A stretch of 55,835 nucleotides of DNA from Promethearchaeota archaeon (GCA_008080735.1 SHMW01000020.1:1-55835), one strand, 5' to 3'; counted from the first letter of the stretch, positions 27,466 to 36,654 are shown. The notes: generated by a model not told the origin, from the sequence alone. Translations and numbers: made by a program.

Positions 27466-28248
27466 TCATTTTTGGGCGGTGAAAAGGACAAATCCTCCTT
27501 TTTCCTCGACATTCATCAAGGTGAGATTACTCTCCTTTAGCAAATATTCCCAATATTTAGATGGTTTAAACACAAAACAAAAAATTCCCATATATCCAAT
27601 TAATTGAGCAGACCGACTATTCCACTCCCCAATATAAACAGTCCCCGAAGGTTTTAATACTCGATAGATCTCTTTTATTGCTTTTTTTTGATCTTCTCTG
27701 TCATGAATTTCATGTAATACAGAGGATACATTTACAATATCGAAGGATTCATCCTCAAAGGGAATCTCAGTGGCGGTTCCATATTGAAAAGTGGTTTTTT
27801 CTGCGACACCTTCAAGCTGGGCATTTTTTCTTACTCTCTCCAAATCATTTCCACTGATTGCCATCTTATTGTATATATCTATTCCATAAAGATGTCCACC
27901 ATTTTCAAGCGCTTTAACAATCTTCATCGCTGTTCGCCCTGTCCCACATCCAATATCTAATATTATAGGTATTTCCAATCGCTTCATCTCATCAAATGAA
28001 TCTGTAATATCATCATCCTTCCAATCAAGTATGATATTCATTACCGCCATACCCAATCCAGGCCACAAAAATAGGACAATGATGAAAATACCCGCAAATA
28101 TAAAAAATAATTGGAGTAAATCCGTCAAAAAAATTCCTAGGCTAACAAAAATTATACCTATAAACCCAATTATAGAAAATGCAACAATCAAATCCTTTAC
28201 AAACCATCCATATTCGGGTTTTTCATTATTCTTTGAAATATTATGCAC
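27466..28248 (-). CDS. Membrane-anchored class I SAM methyltransferase
   Basis: 260 residues. Two adjacent hydrophobic helices (about 19-65) anchor the N-terminus. The rest is a Rossmann methyltransferase: motif I ILDIGCGTGRTAMKI, acidic loop LYGIDIYNKMA, motif IV FDIVNVSSVLHE and IYRVLKPSGTVYIGEW, as in the Methyltransf_11/ubiE group. The substrate is unknown; membrane anchoring suggests a lipid or quinone-like acceptor. Divergent from a TrmB-type regulator with shared operators. Confidence 0.87.
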   Translation of the reverse strand: MHNISKNNEKPEYGWFVKDLIVAFSIIGFIGIIFVSLGIFLTDLLQLFFIFAGIFIIVLFLWPGLGMAVMNIILDWKDDDITDSFDEMKRLEIPIILDIGCGTGRTAMKIVKALENGGHLYGIDIYNKMAISGNDLERVRKNAQLEGVAEKTTFQYGTATEIPFEDESFDIVNVSSVLHEIHDREDQKKAIKEIYRVLKPSGTVYIGEWNSRSAQLIGYMGIFCFVFKPSKYWEYLLKESNLTLMNVEEKGGFVLFTAQK

Positions 28249-28275
28249 CTCAAAATTTCAATTTTATGTGACTAT

Positions 28276-28325
28276 AACAGATCAACATATATAAAGTCTT
28301 CTATGTCGACAACAGATCGACACAT
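28276..28325. promoter_or_regulatory. Repeated operator sites in a divergent promoter
   Basis: AACAGATCAACATAT (28276-28290) recurs as AACAGATCGACACAT (28311-28325), 35 bases apart on the same strand. The second copy also forms an inverted repeat TGTCGA-N7-TCGACA (28304-28322). A TATA-like atatataaag (28287-28296) lies between them. The placement suggests binding of the divergently encoded TrmB-type regulator to control both genes. Confidence 0.6.
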
Positions 28326-28363
28326 AATCTTAAATATACTCTAACATTTTAAAGCTATAAGGA

Positions 28364-29302
28364 ATGAAAACTGAAAAGGAACAAGAGTTCATTCAAGCTT
28401 TCCAAGAGACAGGATTGAATGAAAGCGAGTCAAAGGTGTATTATCGTCTCATAAAGGAAGGATCCAAGGGAGCTATTGTTAAAGACCTTAATAAAGAATT
28501 TCCCGATTTAGCAAGGACTACGATTTATTCAATCATTCGAAAACTTGAGGAATATGGTTATGTTGAAGAGGCAGGTGTCTCTTCTCGTTCTAAAGGAGCG
28601 ACTTTATTTGCAGCAATTAATCCAGTCAAGTTTTTTCGTAAAATAATTTCGAAAAAAGAGGAAGAACTGGAAAAACTAAACGAATTAAGTATGCTCTATT
28701 CAGATAGGCTTGAGTATATTTATAATGAAGGTATCTCGTATTCTTTAAAAGATACAGATCCTCGTCTCTATCCATATATAGCACCGCTCTTGAAAAAAAA
28801 ATGGAAATTAACATCCTACATCGAAGAGAAAAAAACTTCCACGATAAATTATGATTTTTTTGAGCTTACTCTCCAATCACCATTACAAAATTTCTATGGT
28901 GATGTGGGGCTCCTTCTCTTTCTATTTGAATATAATGTAGAAAAGGATGAGGTGACGCTTAACTTTTTTAGAAACATGATCCAACGAAAAGCTAAAGAGG
29001 AATTAATATATAAAATTGATATAACTGGAATTGATTCAGTGCCAATAGAAATAGAGTTATTAGAACGTAAGTTTCAAGGATACGAGCTTAAAGCAAAATT
29101 AGAAGAATTAGCAAAGTCAGATATATTTGCTGATAAACTTAAATATATGATGAAAAACCCTCAACTGGAGAATAAGGGTAGTCTTACTCTTGGTTTATCA
29201 CTAATGATCCCAATTGAAAGGAAGATATTTGTTCTTTGGGGAGAATCCAAGGAAAGGTTTAAAGAAATAATTAAAATAATCTTGGAAAGAGAAAAAAAAT
29301 AG
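28364..29302 (+). CDS. TrmB-type winged-helix transcription regulator
   Basis: 312 residues. The N-terminal wHTH (about 10-75: FQETGLNESESKVYYRLI, DLARTTIYSIIRKLEEYGYV) matches the TrmB pattern and is followed by a helix rich in Lys and Glu. The remaining 200 residues are a divergent effector domain without a recognisable sugar-binding signature. It is divergent from the membrane methyltransferase, and operator-like repeats fill the gap between them, so autoregulation plus control of that neighbour is likely. Confidence 0.8.
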   Translation: MKTEKEQEFIQAFQETGLNESESKVYYRLIKEGSKGAIVKDLNKEFPDLARTTIYSIIRKLEEYGYVEEAGVSSRSKGATLFAAINPVKFFRKIISKKEEELEKLNELSMLYSDRLEYIYNEGISYSLKDTDPRLYPYIAPLLKKKWKLTSYIEEKKTSTINYDFFELTLQSPLQNFYGDVGLLLFLFEYNVEKDEVTLNFFRNMIQRKAKEELIYKIDITGIDSVPIEIELLERKFQGYELKAKLEELAKSDIFADKLKYMMKNPQLENKGSLTLGLSLMIPIERKIFVLWGESKERFKEIIKIILEREKK

Positions 29303-29370
29303 CATATCTACCGTAATACTTGCTTATTATGAAATAAGGTTTAAGATTAGGAACCTTACATACAAATTAG

Positions 29371-29718
29371 CTAATCCATAACCAGATTCTAACTTCTGTT
29401 TTACATAAAAAGTATTTTCTGAAACGAATAACATATTTTAAAAAATCGACGATTATTGATTTTCTAAGGGGAGCAGATGCATTCTTAAGGACATACGTTA
29501 AAAAGGAATCAAAATTGGATCAGTTTTCTGGAAAAATTATTCTTTTAGCTACTATAGGCGATGAAGATGCATTTTCGGCATTTCCCAAATGTAAAGCAAT
29601 GTTCCCCAAGGCAATTTCCCACGTATTTATAGACTCTGGGGGACATCACTACATCTTTTTGCTTCCGGAGATGTATACAAAAACATTAACTTCTTTATTA
29701 TCTAATACAGACACTTGA
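29371..29718 (+). pseudogene. C-terminal remnant of an alpha/beta hydrolase
   Basis: An open frame from 29371 to the TGA at 29716 has no ATG and only a TTG at 29515. Its last 65 residues (FSGKIILLATIGDEDAF, then FPKAISHVFIDSGGHHYIFL) match the end of an alpha/beta hydrolase: the acid-residue strand, then the catalytic-His loop (GGHHY). The N-terminal nucleophile elbow is absent. Best read as the tail of a decayed gene. Confidence 0.6.
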
Positions 29719-29803
29719 ATGATATATTTAGAATATTGATAAATTTCTCTATGGCAAATATTTTTTCCTAATGCAAATCTAACTAAAATAAGAAATTAGC
29801 TAT

Positions 29804-29808
29804 AGGAG
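29804..29808 (+). promoter_or_regulatory. Shine-Dalgarno site for thi4
   Basis: AGGAG lies 7 bases before the ATG at 29816 and fixes the start of the thiazole synthase. Confidence 0.6.
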
Positions 29809-29815
29809 AAAAAAA

Positions 29816-30598
29816 ATGTTAGATGAAACAATAATAACAAAAGTAATAATACAATCATATACTAAAGATTTAATTGATAACTTGCATTCAGACGTAATTA
29901 TTGCTGGAGCAGGTCCCGCAGGATTAGTCGCCTCAAAATTTTTGGCTGAAGCGGGTCTAAAAACCGTGCTTTTTGAACGGAGACTTTCGATCGGCGGTGG
30001 GATGTTGGGAGGTGGTATGATGTTCAATAAAATTGTCGTCCAAAGTGAGGCGAAGAGAATTCTTGATTTATATAATATTAAAATGAGTGAAATTGAGAAG
30101 AATTATTATGTGGCAGACGCGATAGAATCTGTTGGAAAGCTAACTGCGGGAGCTATCGACGCGGGGGCTAAAATCTTTAACCTAATTTCTGTAGAAGATG
30201 TTAAAATCGATGAACAGTTTAGAATCACCGGAGCAGTTATTAATTGGACGGCCGTAGAGATGGCAAACCTTCATGTGGATCCTATGACTTTCGAAAGTAA
30301 ATGTCTAATCGATGCAACGGGACATGATTTAGAAGTGGTTTCCGTGGCATTAAATAAAATCCCAAATTCTAAATTAAATACTCCCACAGGGCAAATAATG
30401 GGAGAATTATCAATGAATGCTGAAATCGGGGAAAAAATCCTTCTTGAAACCACCAAAGAAGTATATCCTGGATTATATGTCGCCGGTATGGCAGCAAATG
30501 CATGTTCAGGAGGTCAACGTATGGGTCCGATATTCGGAGGTATGCTCCTTTCTGGAGAAAAAGTGGCCAATCTTATCATTGAAAGACTCAACTCATAA
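29816..30598 (+). CDS. thi4: Sulfide-dependent thiazole synthase Thi4
   Basis: 260 residues. FAD/NAD-binding loop SDVIIAGAGPAGLVASKFL, then SIGGGMLGGGMMFNKIVV, and the active-site stretch WTAVEMANLHVDPMTF, with His where the yeast suicide enzyme has Cys. Family knowledge: such archaeal Thi4 proteins are catalytic, making ADP-thiazole from NAD, glycine and free sulfide for thiamine synthesis. The related ribose-1,5-bisphosphate isomerase label used in some annotations is less likely. No TPP riboswitch was seen upstream. Confidence 0.93.
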   Translation: MLDETIITKVIIQSYTKDLIDNLHSDVIIAGAGPAGLVASKFLAEAGLKTVLFERRLSIGGGMLGGGMMFNKIVVQSEAKRILDLYNIKMSEIEKNYYVADAIESVGKLTAGAIDAGAKIFNLISVEDVKIDEQFRITGAVINWTAVEMANLHVDPMTFESKCLIDATGHDLEVVSVALNKIPNSKLNTPTGQIMGELSMNAEIGEKILLETTKEVYPGLYVAGMAANACSGGQRMGPIFGGMLLSGEKVANLIIERLNS

Positions 30599-30679
30599 AA
30601 TAAATAAGTTTAAATCTTTATTTTATATCAATTAACTAAATCCTTTTCTTAATCAATCTTAAACCCTATTTTTTGCAAA

Positions 30680-31516
30680 ATGACTACCGGAATATATTTT
30701 CATGAGCTCTTTAGCGAAAAAGTATGGCATATCATAAATGATAAATTTCAAAACTTTCCCAAAGTAATGAAAAAAGAATTAGATCTTCCAAATGTAGAAC
30801 TCATCACACCTAAGAAAGTGGAGGATGCTTTATTGCTCAAAGTGCATACTATACGGTTTTTAGAAAACTTAAAAAAGCAATGGTATTCTGATGGCGCATT
30901 CTACACCGTGGGTGGTTGTGTAGAAGCAGCCGAGAAAATCATGGATGGAGAATTAAAAAATGCATTAGTATTCGGAGTCGCAGCTGGGCATCATGCGGAA
31001 AGAGACTCTGCCTGGGGAGGTACCTATGCGTCTGTATCGGGACCTGTTGTTGTGAGATTAAAAGAGAAAAATCCTGATGTTAGACTCGCAATATTAGACA
31101 CAGATTCCCATCATGGCAACGGCACGCGCGATGTAGTGGCTGGTAATCGAGATGTTATGCATGTCTGTTTTTGCTCTTATGACCACATCGAGGATGGAGG
31201 CACTAAAATCTGTGTTGATTCTGGATTCCAAACCACTGATGATACGTATTTAAACTTAGTGAAAAATGAATTTATCGGACGATTAGCCGAATTCCAACCA
31301 GACATAATTCTCCATCTCTTAGGACACGATACTGCCTCAGGAGATTATGGAAGTCGAGGATTATCACAATATTTTTTTCCTCAACTGGTTGAAATGGTCA
31401 AGAAAGCTTCTGAAGTTTGTCAAGGGAGATATCTTATAAACACTCACGGTGGTGCATCAGTTTCGATCTGCGAATTTGTATATACTCAAGCCATTAAAAT
31501 ACTTGCAAATCATTAA
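30680..31516 (+). CDS. Histone-deacetylase-fold protein without catalytic tyrosine
   Basis: 278 residues of the arginase/HDAC fold. The His dyad is in AGHHAERD, the zinc ligands in LDTDSHHGNGT (Asp, His) and LLGHDTASGD (Asp). The loop that in HDACs ends GGGGY reads NTHGGASVSI here, so the transition-state Tyr is absent. Family knowledge: this fold covers protein lysine, polyamine and acetoin-related deacetylases, and loss of the Tyr usually lowers amide hydrolysis. It could act on another acyl bond or bind without cleaving. Single gene between thi4 and a nitroreductase. Confidence 0.85.
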   Translation: MTTGIYFHELFSEKVWHIINDKFQNFPKVMKKELDLPNVELITPKKVEDALLLKVHTIRFLENLKKQWYSDGAFYTVGGCVEAAEKIMDGELKNALVFGVAAGHHAERDSAWGGTYASVSGPVVVRLKEKNPDVRLAILDTDSHHGNGTRDVVAGNRDVMHVCFCSYDHIEDGGTKICVDSGFQTTDDTYLNLVKNEFIGRLAEFQPDIILHLLGHDTASGDYGSRGLSQYFFPQLVEMVKKASEVCQGRYLINTHGGASVSICEFVYTQAIKILANH

Positions 31517-31688
31517 TTAAAATTTATTAGCCCAATTATACGAGAGCTTCAATATCTTTTCAATCCACTAACCTAAGATAAGGAAAAAAATATTTATGTG
31601 ACTTCAATCTACATATGAATAATTAAATGAGTCATTTATTAAACATATATATTTGAATATTATTGTATAATGAATGGATTGATGCTAT

Positions 31689-32489
31689 ATGGCAATATTA
31701 GGTATCGATTATGAAAAATGCATAGATTGTAAGGAGTGTATAAAAGATTGTCCAACATTTCTGTATCGTGAAGACGAAGATGGAAAAGTAATATTTCACG
31801 ATCCTAAAAACCGATGTATTTTATGCGGTCATTGTATTTCTATATGTCCGACAGATGCGATTATTCATGAAAAAATGGGTGAAACCGTAACATTTGAGGG
31901 AATCAATAATCCTGAGAGCCTCCTCTCTTATGAAAATCTTTATAACTTCCAGAGATCCCTAAGGGTGATCAGACAATATAAGAAAGAAAAAGTCCCCGAA
32001 GAATTGATCGAGAAAGTGTTGAATGCAATGCAGTATGCTCCGACGGGTGCAAATATCAGAGCAGAGAATTTTATCGTAATTTCAGATTCCGAAAAGCTAG
32101 AAGAACTCTCAAAAAAATTCAGAGAAACTATGGAAGGCGATAAGATGCTCAACGCTCAATTTGCGGGTGTATGGCGACGACTCGAACAGATGGGAAAAAA
32201 CTTATTCTTTAATGCACCACATCTCATCGTGGTACACACGCAAATGCCAATGAAAATGAATTTCATCAATATTGGCAGTATCATTACATATGGTAGGTTG
32301 GCAGCTCATTCGCTCAGTTTAGGAACGTGCTATCACGGTTGGACACAATTAGCTCTTGGTGTAGATACAAGCCTTAAGAAATCAATTCGTGCTTCTGGAC
32401 CTACTGCGTGCGGATTCACTTTAGGCTATCCTGATGTAACCTACCATAGAGTTCCTCCACGTGCACCAAAACGAGTAAGAAGGATATAA
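31689..32489 (+). CDS. Ferredoxin-nitroreductase fusion
   Basis: 266 residues. Residues 1-60 are a two-cluster ferredoxin (CIDCKECIKDCP and CILCGHCISICP). Residues about 85-266 are an FMN nitroreductase domain (LRVIRQYKKEKVPEELI, MQYAPTGANIRAENF, GTCYHGW). Family knowledge: electrons pass from ferredoxin through the clusters to FMN and then to an unknown acceptor. The architecture is common in anaerobes. Convergent with the vWA-RING gene. Confidence 0.92.
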   Translation: MAILGIDYEKCIDCKECIKDCPTFLYREDEDGKVIFHDPKNRCILCGHCISICPTDAIIHEKMGETVTFEGINNPESLLSYENLYNFQRSLRVIRQYKKEKVPEELIEKVLNAMQYAPTGANIRAENFIVISDSEKLEELSKKFRETMEGDKMLNAQFAGVWRRLEQMGKNLFFNAPHLIVVHTQMPMKMNFINIGSIITYGRLAAHSLSLGTCYHGWTQLALGVDTSLKKSIRASGPTACGFTLGYPDVTYHRVPPRAPKRVRRI

Positions 32490-32532
32490 TTTCTTTCTCT
32501 TCTCTTTTTTGTTTGAAGAACCTTCTCATTAA

Positions 32533-33654
32533 TTACTTCAGCTTAGTTCCACAATTTGGGCAATATTTGTACCTATTCGTTATCATTTTAGAGCAATTTG
32601 GACAGAGGAAAAACTTGGTCTCCTTGACTTCCTCGTCCATACCGAAATCTGTCTCTCCAACCGAGGTTTCCTTTAGGGGATCCTCCGCTTGGACGATTTC
32701 TGGTGTTTTTTCACTCTCAATTGTCTGCTGATACTCATGCAAATCCAATCCTTCAATCTGGATATTTCCCAGAGCCATAATTTTTCCATATCGGACTTTA
32801 TTAATATAATCCCTATCTAATTTTAACAAATTATAACAATTATGGCATCTAAAGACGTTAAGAATACCTATATTAGAATTATCTGCCCATTGAGCTAAAC
32901 AAGATCTATGCGCAATTATTTCGCACTCAGGACACCGCACTAAATCTGTTTTATCAGTTTCAAAACAAATCGAGCATGTTTCTTTCTTTGGAGCGTCTTC
33001 AACGTCGTCTGCTAAATTTATGTAAAATGCTTGGTTTGTTTTCGAGATAATTTTTTTTTCTTTATCGTAAAAAGTCTCTTCTGGAATCTCTCGCTTTAAA
33101 GCTAAAACCTCCAGAATCGATTCTAAATCTCTCAGATCATTTATTTCATGAACATTCCCATAGCATCTCGTGGCGAGTTCCATAAGTTTCTTATCTTCTC
33201 CCGGATCGTCGATATCAATTCTTACTATATCTATATAAAAGGGCATATTCTTTACCATGTCAATTAGATTATCAAGTACTGGCATGTATTTCTCTGGTAT
33301 CTTCAATGTTCCTGAATCGGTCAAGATAATCAGCCGAAATGCTTTCTGAGATATCCGTTTGTAAACCTCAATTATAAAAGTGATCGCGACAAATATTCCG
33401 CTCGCAATATTAGCGGGTTCGATAGTCGGTTCCAAAGACTTTAAGGCCATCAAAATATTTTCTGGATTCAAAGTAAAATCATTGAGATAATTAGGACCAT
33501 ATTCTTGAAATATGATCACATTAAATCTATCACTCGCATCATTTTCTTTCTTTATTTTCATAAACTCCTCAAGCGCGATATACACTTTTTGCATATCCGT
33601 TATCTCTGGAGTCAACGCGTTAAAGATCAGAGTATCTTCTGAAAGAGTGGTCAT
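32533..33654 (-). CDS. vWA-like, RING-type zinc finger and zinc-ribbon protein
   Basis: 373 residues, three parts. Residues about 1-195 follow a von Willebrand A fold (FNVIIFQEYG, IASGIFVAITFII, RLIILTDSG), but the first strand lacks the MIDAS DxSxS (IFNALTPE). Residues about 222-280 hold a RING-like cross-brace: CSICFET, VRCPEC, AHRSCLAQW, FRCHNC. After an acidic linker the last 25 residues form a zinc ribbon (FLCPNCSKM ... YKYCPNCG). vWA plus RING recalls TFIIH Ssl1/p44 and some E3 ubiquitin ligases. Asgard archaea have ubiquitin machinery, so an E3-like role is possible but unproven. Confidence 0.75.
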   Translation of the reverse strand: MTTLSEDTLIFNALTPEITDMQKVYIALEEFMKIKKENDASDRFNVIIFQEYGPNYLNDFTLNPENILMALKSLEPTIEPANIASGIFVAITFIIEVYKRISQKAFRLIILTDSGTLKIPEKYMPVLDNLIDMVKNMPFYIDIVRIDIDDPGEDKKLMELATRCYGNVHEINDLRDLESILEVLALKREIPEETFYDKEKKIISKTNQAFYINLADDVEDAPKKETCSICFETDKTDLVRCPECEIIAHRSCLAQWADNSNIGILNVFRCHNCYNLLKLDRDYINKVRYGKIMALGNIQIEGLDLHEYQQTIESEKTPEIVQAEDPLKETSVGETDFGMDEEVKETKFFLCPNCSKMITNRYKYCPNCGTKLK

Positions 33655-34035
33655 TTTTATGGTCCTCCAAATTATTTATATATTTCTTAATTTTTTAATT
33701 TTGTATATTAAATAGTAGAACTGAAAAATTATTAATAGCTAATTGCTATATTGGTCCAATTTTTCAATTTTATACATCTAAATTTTAATGGATTATTAAC
33801 CGATTAGGATCAAAAAGATTTGATTCTTGCTATAAGATCCAAGTATTAAACAATTTTCAACTGCAATCATAAGATATATAAAGAGAGCTGTAAAAAATGA
33901 ACAATGTTTACCTTCCTATAGTGTAATTATACAAGATTCACTCTCAAACATATTTATAATACAAATTTCATTATTTTAAACCATAGATTAAACGTTTCGT
34001 TAAATACTAATTATTACGACAAGATATAGATTATT
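33655..34035. other. Divergent intergenic region, vWA-RING / pckG
   Basis: 381 AT-rich bases separating divergent genes. TATA-like stretches occur near 33871-33880 (gatatataaa) and 33950-33961 (catatttataat); the latter is closer to the position expected for a pckG transcript with a short leader. No ORF or RNA gene seen. Confidence 0.45.
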
Positions 34036-35943
34036 ATGGATTCTTCAAAAGCTTTAATGAAGCATGTAGAAACAGCTGTCATTAGCCAAACTGATTATGA
34101 AAAATTACGTGCTCTTAATAATGGTTTTGTTATTAGAATAGTAGATGAATTTGTAAACCTCTGTAAGCCCTCAAAGGTTACAGTTATAACCGATTCTGAG
34201 AAAGATATACAATATGTTAGAGAACGATGTATAGAAATTGACGAAGAAAGAAAGCTGGCTACAGAAGGGCATACGGTTCACTTTGACGGTTTTGTGAATA
34301 TGCAAAACCATGATCAAGCAAGAGATAAAGAAAATACAAAAACTCTGGTCCCAGAAGGCGAATATGCCAGCCCATGGATTAATACTATTGAAAGAGAGGA
34401 AGGACTCAACGAAATATTAGAAATTATGGATGGGTGTATGGAAGGACACGAATGTTTGGTCCGATTTTTTTGTTTAGGTCCCACTAACTCTAAATTCTCA
34501 ATATTAGCACTTCAATTGACAGATAGTTTTTATGTCGGTCATAGTGAAGATTTGCTTTATAGAAAAGGATATGAGGAATTTAAGAAACTCGATGGTTCCG
34601 ACGAATTTTTTTATCTAGTTCATTCTTCAGGTGAACTTACTGGCAGTCCGCCCACTACAAAAAACTTAGATAAACGAAGGATATATATCGATCTAGAGGA
34701 AGACAGAGTTTTATCTGTAAATAATCAATATGCGGGAAATTCACTCGGCCTTAAAAAGCTTGCATTACGCTTAGCAATCAACAAGGCGAGTTATGAGGAC
34801 TGGTTAGCCGAACATTTTTTCGTATTGGGAGTACATCCAAAAGGGAAGGAGCGTGTTTCCTATTTTTGTGGGGCTTTTCCCTCTGGGTGTGGAAAAACAT
34901 CCACCGCAATGCTTCCAGGACAAACCATCATTGGTGATGATATCGCTTATTTACGCCCGTGGGAGGACACATATTGCCACGCGGTTAATATTGAACAAGG
35001 TGTATTTGGGATCATCAGAGACATAAATCCAGATGATGACCCGGTAATATACAACACCATTATAACCCCCAAAGAAGTCATTTTTTCCAATATCTTAATT
35101 AATGAGGGAAAACCCTATTGGTTAGGAATGGGAAGTGAAATCCCTGAGACGGGATTCAATTTTTCTGGAGAGTGGTTTTATGGCAAAACTGATGAGAATG
35201 GAGTCCAAATTCCCCCTGCTCATCCGAATGCGCGCTATACTGTAAGAATCGAAGATTTAGAAAATGCTGACCCTAACTTACATGCACCAGATGGAGTTCC
35301 TGTACACGCAATCTTTTATGGCGGACGGGATTCAGATACGATGCCCCCTGTTTTGGAAAGCTTAGATTGGGATCATGGCGTTTATTTTGGTGCCTCAATC
35401 GAGTCGGAAACCACAGCCCAAACATTAGGAAAAACAGGAGTTAGAAAGATATGCCCAATGGCCAATTCGGATTTTATAGTAATTCCCTTGGGAAAATATC
35501 TTAAGAACTATAGTAAATTCGGAAATTCTTTAGAAAAACCTCCAAGAGTATTTGCAACGAATTATTTCCTAAAAGATGAGAACGGGAAATACTTAAATGG
35601 AATGTTAGATAAGCTCGTGTGGGTGATGTGGGCAGAAGGACGCACTCAAGGAGATTTCGGAGCAATAAAAACTCCCGTGGGCTATCTCCCAAAATATGAT
35701 GATCTCAAAGAATTATTCATACAGTATCTTGATAAGGATTACAAGAAGAACGATTATGAGAAGCAGTTCTCCATTCGAGTAGACAAGATCCTTCAAAAAA
35801 TTGAGAGAATTGAGACAATGTATAAAAAAGAAGAAAATGTACCCGAATTCTTTTGGAACACTTTAAATTCACAAAGAGATCATCTAATTAAACTGAAAGA
35901 TGAAAGAGGGAAATTTAAGATTTCTCCATCAGAATTTACCTAA
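34036..35943 (+). CDS. pckG: Phosphoenolpyruvate carboxykinase (GTP)
   Basis: 635 residues, full length for the GTP class. It interconverts oxaloacetate + GTP and PEP + CO2 + GDP, linking the C4 pool to gluconeogenesis. The kinase-1a P-loop is in FCGAFPSGCGKTST, followed by GDDIAYLRPW, the active-site FSGEWFYGKT region, and NYFLKDENGKYLNG. The ATP-type enzyme's signatures are absent. Own promoter. In an organism with a CO2-fixing methyl branch it would serve biosynthesis of sugars. Confidence 0.96.
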   Translation: MDSSKALMKHVETAVISQTDYEKLRALNNGFVIRIVDEFVNLCKPSKVTVITDSEKDIQYVRERCIEIDEERKLATEGHTVHFDGFVNMQNHDQARDKENTKTLVPEGEYASPWINTIEREEGLNEILEIMDGCMEGHECLVRFFCLGPTNSKFSILALQLTDSFYVGHSEDLLYRKGYEEFKKLDGSDEFFYLVHSSGELTGSPPTTKNLDKRRIYIDLEEDRVLSVNNQYAGNSLGLKKLALRLAINKASYEDWLAEHFFVLGVHPKGKERVSYFCGAFPSGCGKTSTAMLPGQTIIGDDIAYLRPWEDTYCHAVNIEQGVFGIIRDINPDDDPVIYNTIITPKEVIFSNILINEGKPYWLGMGSEIPETGFNFSGEWFYGKTDENGVQIPPAHPNARYTVRIEDLENADPNLHAPDGVPVHAIFYGGRDSDTMPPVLESLDWDHGVYFGASIESETTAQTLGKTGVRKICPMANSDFIVIPLGKYLKNYSKFGNSLEKPPRVFATNYFLKDENGKYLNGMLDKLVWVMWAEGRTQGDFGAIKTPVGYLPKYDDLKELFIQYLDKDYKKNDYEKQFSIRVDKILQKIERIETMYKKEENVPEFFWNTLNSQRDHLIKLKDERGKFKISPSEFT

Positions 35944-36324
35944 TTTGAAATATCCTTAAGTGATCTTTTCAATAATATTTTTCTCAATATTATCCATTCT
36001 TTTTCTAAATCTTCAGATGAGTGAATGATGAGATTGTATTATTATTTACTCAATTTTGATTAATTTAATTAAAACCAAAACACTTTATATCTCAGTTAGT
36101 ATGGGTTTTTTTAAGAAATTGTTACTTTCCAATTCAAAAGTGAAGATTTTAATAAATAGGAACATAATGCATATAAATAACGTGCATTACATGTAATCCC
36201 TTCTTCTGAGATAGTGTATGTAATTATTTTTATAGTGAACCCCGCTTATAAATAATGAGTAAAACCATTTTGCGAGGTTTTTTATGAGAAATTACCCATA
36301 AAATGAGAAATATAAATAAAATTT
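35944..36324. other. Leader and promoter region of the cold-shock gene
   Basis: 381 bases. Two TATA-like elements are visible, catataaataa (36170-36180) and ttataaata (36246-36254), both pointing toward the cold-shock gene. A palindrome lies just after the first one. AACCCCGC (36238-36245) can pair with GCGAGGTT (36272-36279) with one mismatch, which could form a hairpin in a leader RNA. Confidence 0.45.
36186..36197. promoter_or_regulatory. 12-base palindrome near TATA of cold-shock gene
   Basis: ATTACATGTAAT is a perfect palindrome beginning 6 bases after a TATA-like element (36170-36180), where archaeal repressors often bind. The protein that binds is unknown. Confidence 0.35.
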
Positions 36325-36654
36325 ATGATTAAAATGATAAATCAATCAAACAAAATAACCGGAACGGTAAAATGGTATAGTGAAGAAAAAGGATATGGAT
36401 TTATATCCTCGGAGATTGTTGACGAAGATGTATTTTTGCATCATTCTGCTATTCAAAATAATGATGATATTCGATTTTTTGCGGGCGATCGGGTTACATT
36501 CAAGGTAGAAAAACAAAAAAAAGGACTTGCTGCGAAGAATGCTGAAAGGATTATAAAAAAAAAACCTTCAGAACAAATAAATAAAGTTGGTAATGAAATA
36601 TCCTTAAGTGCTCTTGGCCAATCCAAAACCAAAATATTCAATCTAAAACATTAA
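36325..36654 (+). CDS. Cold-shock-domain protein
   Basis: 109 residues. Residues 10-72 are a cold-shock OB fold with both RNP motifs: TGTVKWYSEEKGYGFISS (RNP1 KGYGFI) and EDVFLHHSAI (RNP2 VFLHH), then AGDRVTFKVE and KGLAAKNAERI. It binds single-stranded nucleic acid. About 35 basic and polar residues follow without a known fold. It is immediately followed by helicase coding sequence in another frame, so this may be the front part of one cold-shock-domain/helicase protein split by a frameshift. ATG 36334 is an alternative start. Confidence 0.85.
   Translation: MIKMINQSNKITGTVKWYSEEKGYGFISSEIVDEDVFLHHSAIQNNDDIRFFAGDRVTFKVEKQKKGLAAKNAERIIKKKPSEQINKVGNEISLSALGQSKTKIFNLKH

Noticed and set aside
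29719..29815. TPP riboswitch in front of thi4
   Set aside because: The stretch is too short and lacks the conserved CTGAGA core; only a Shine-Dalgarno site is seen.
36597..36652. Programmed -1 frameshift between the cold-shock and helicase frames
   Set aside because: No canonical X-XXY-YYZ slippery heptamer in the zero frame and no obvious downstream pseudoknot; a mutation or sequence error is simpler.
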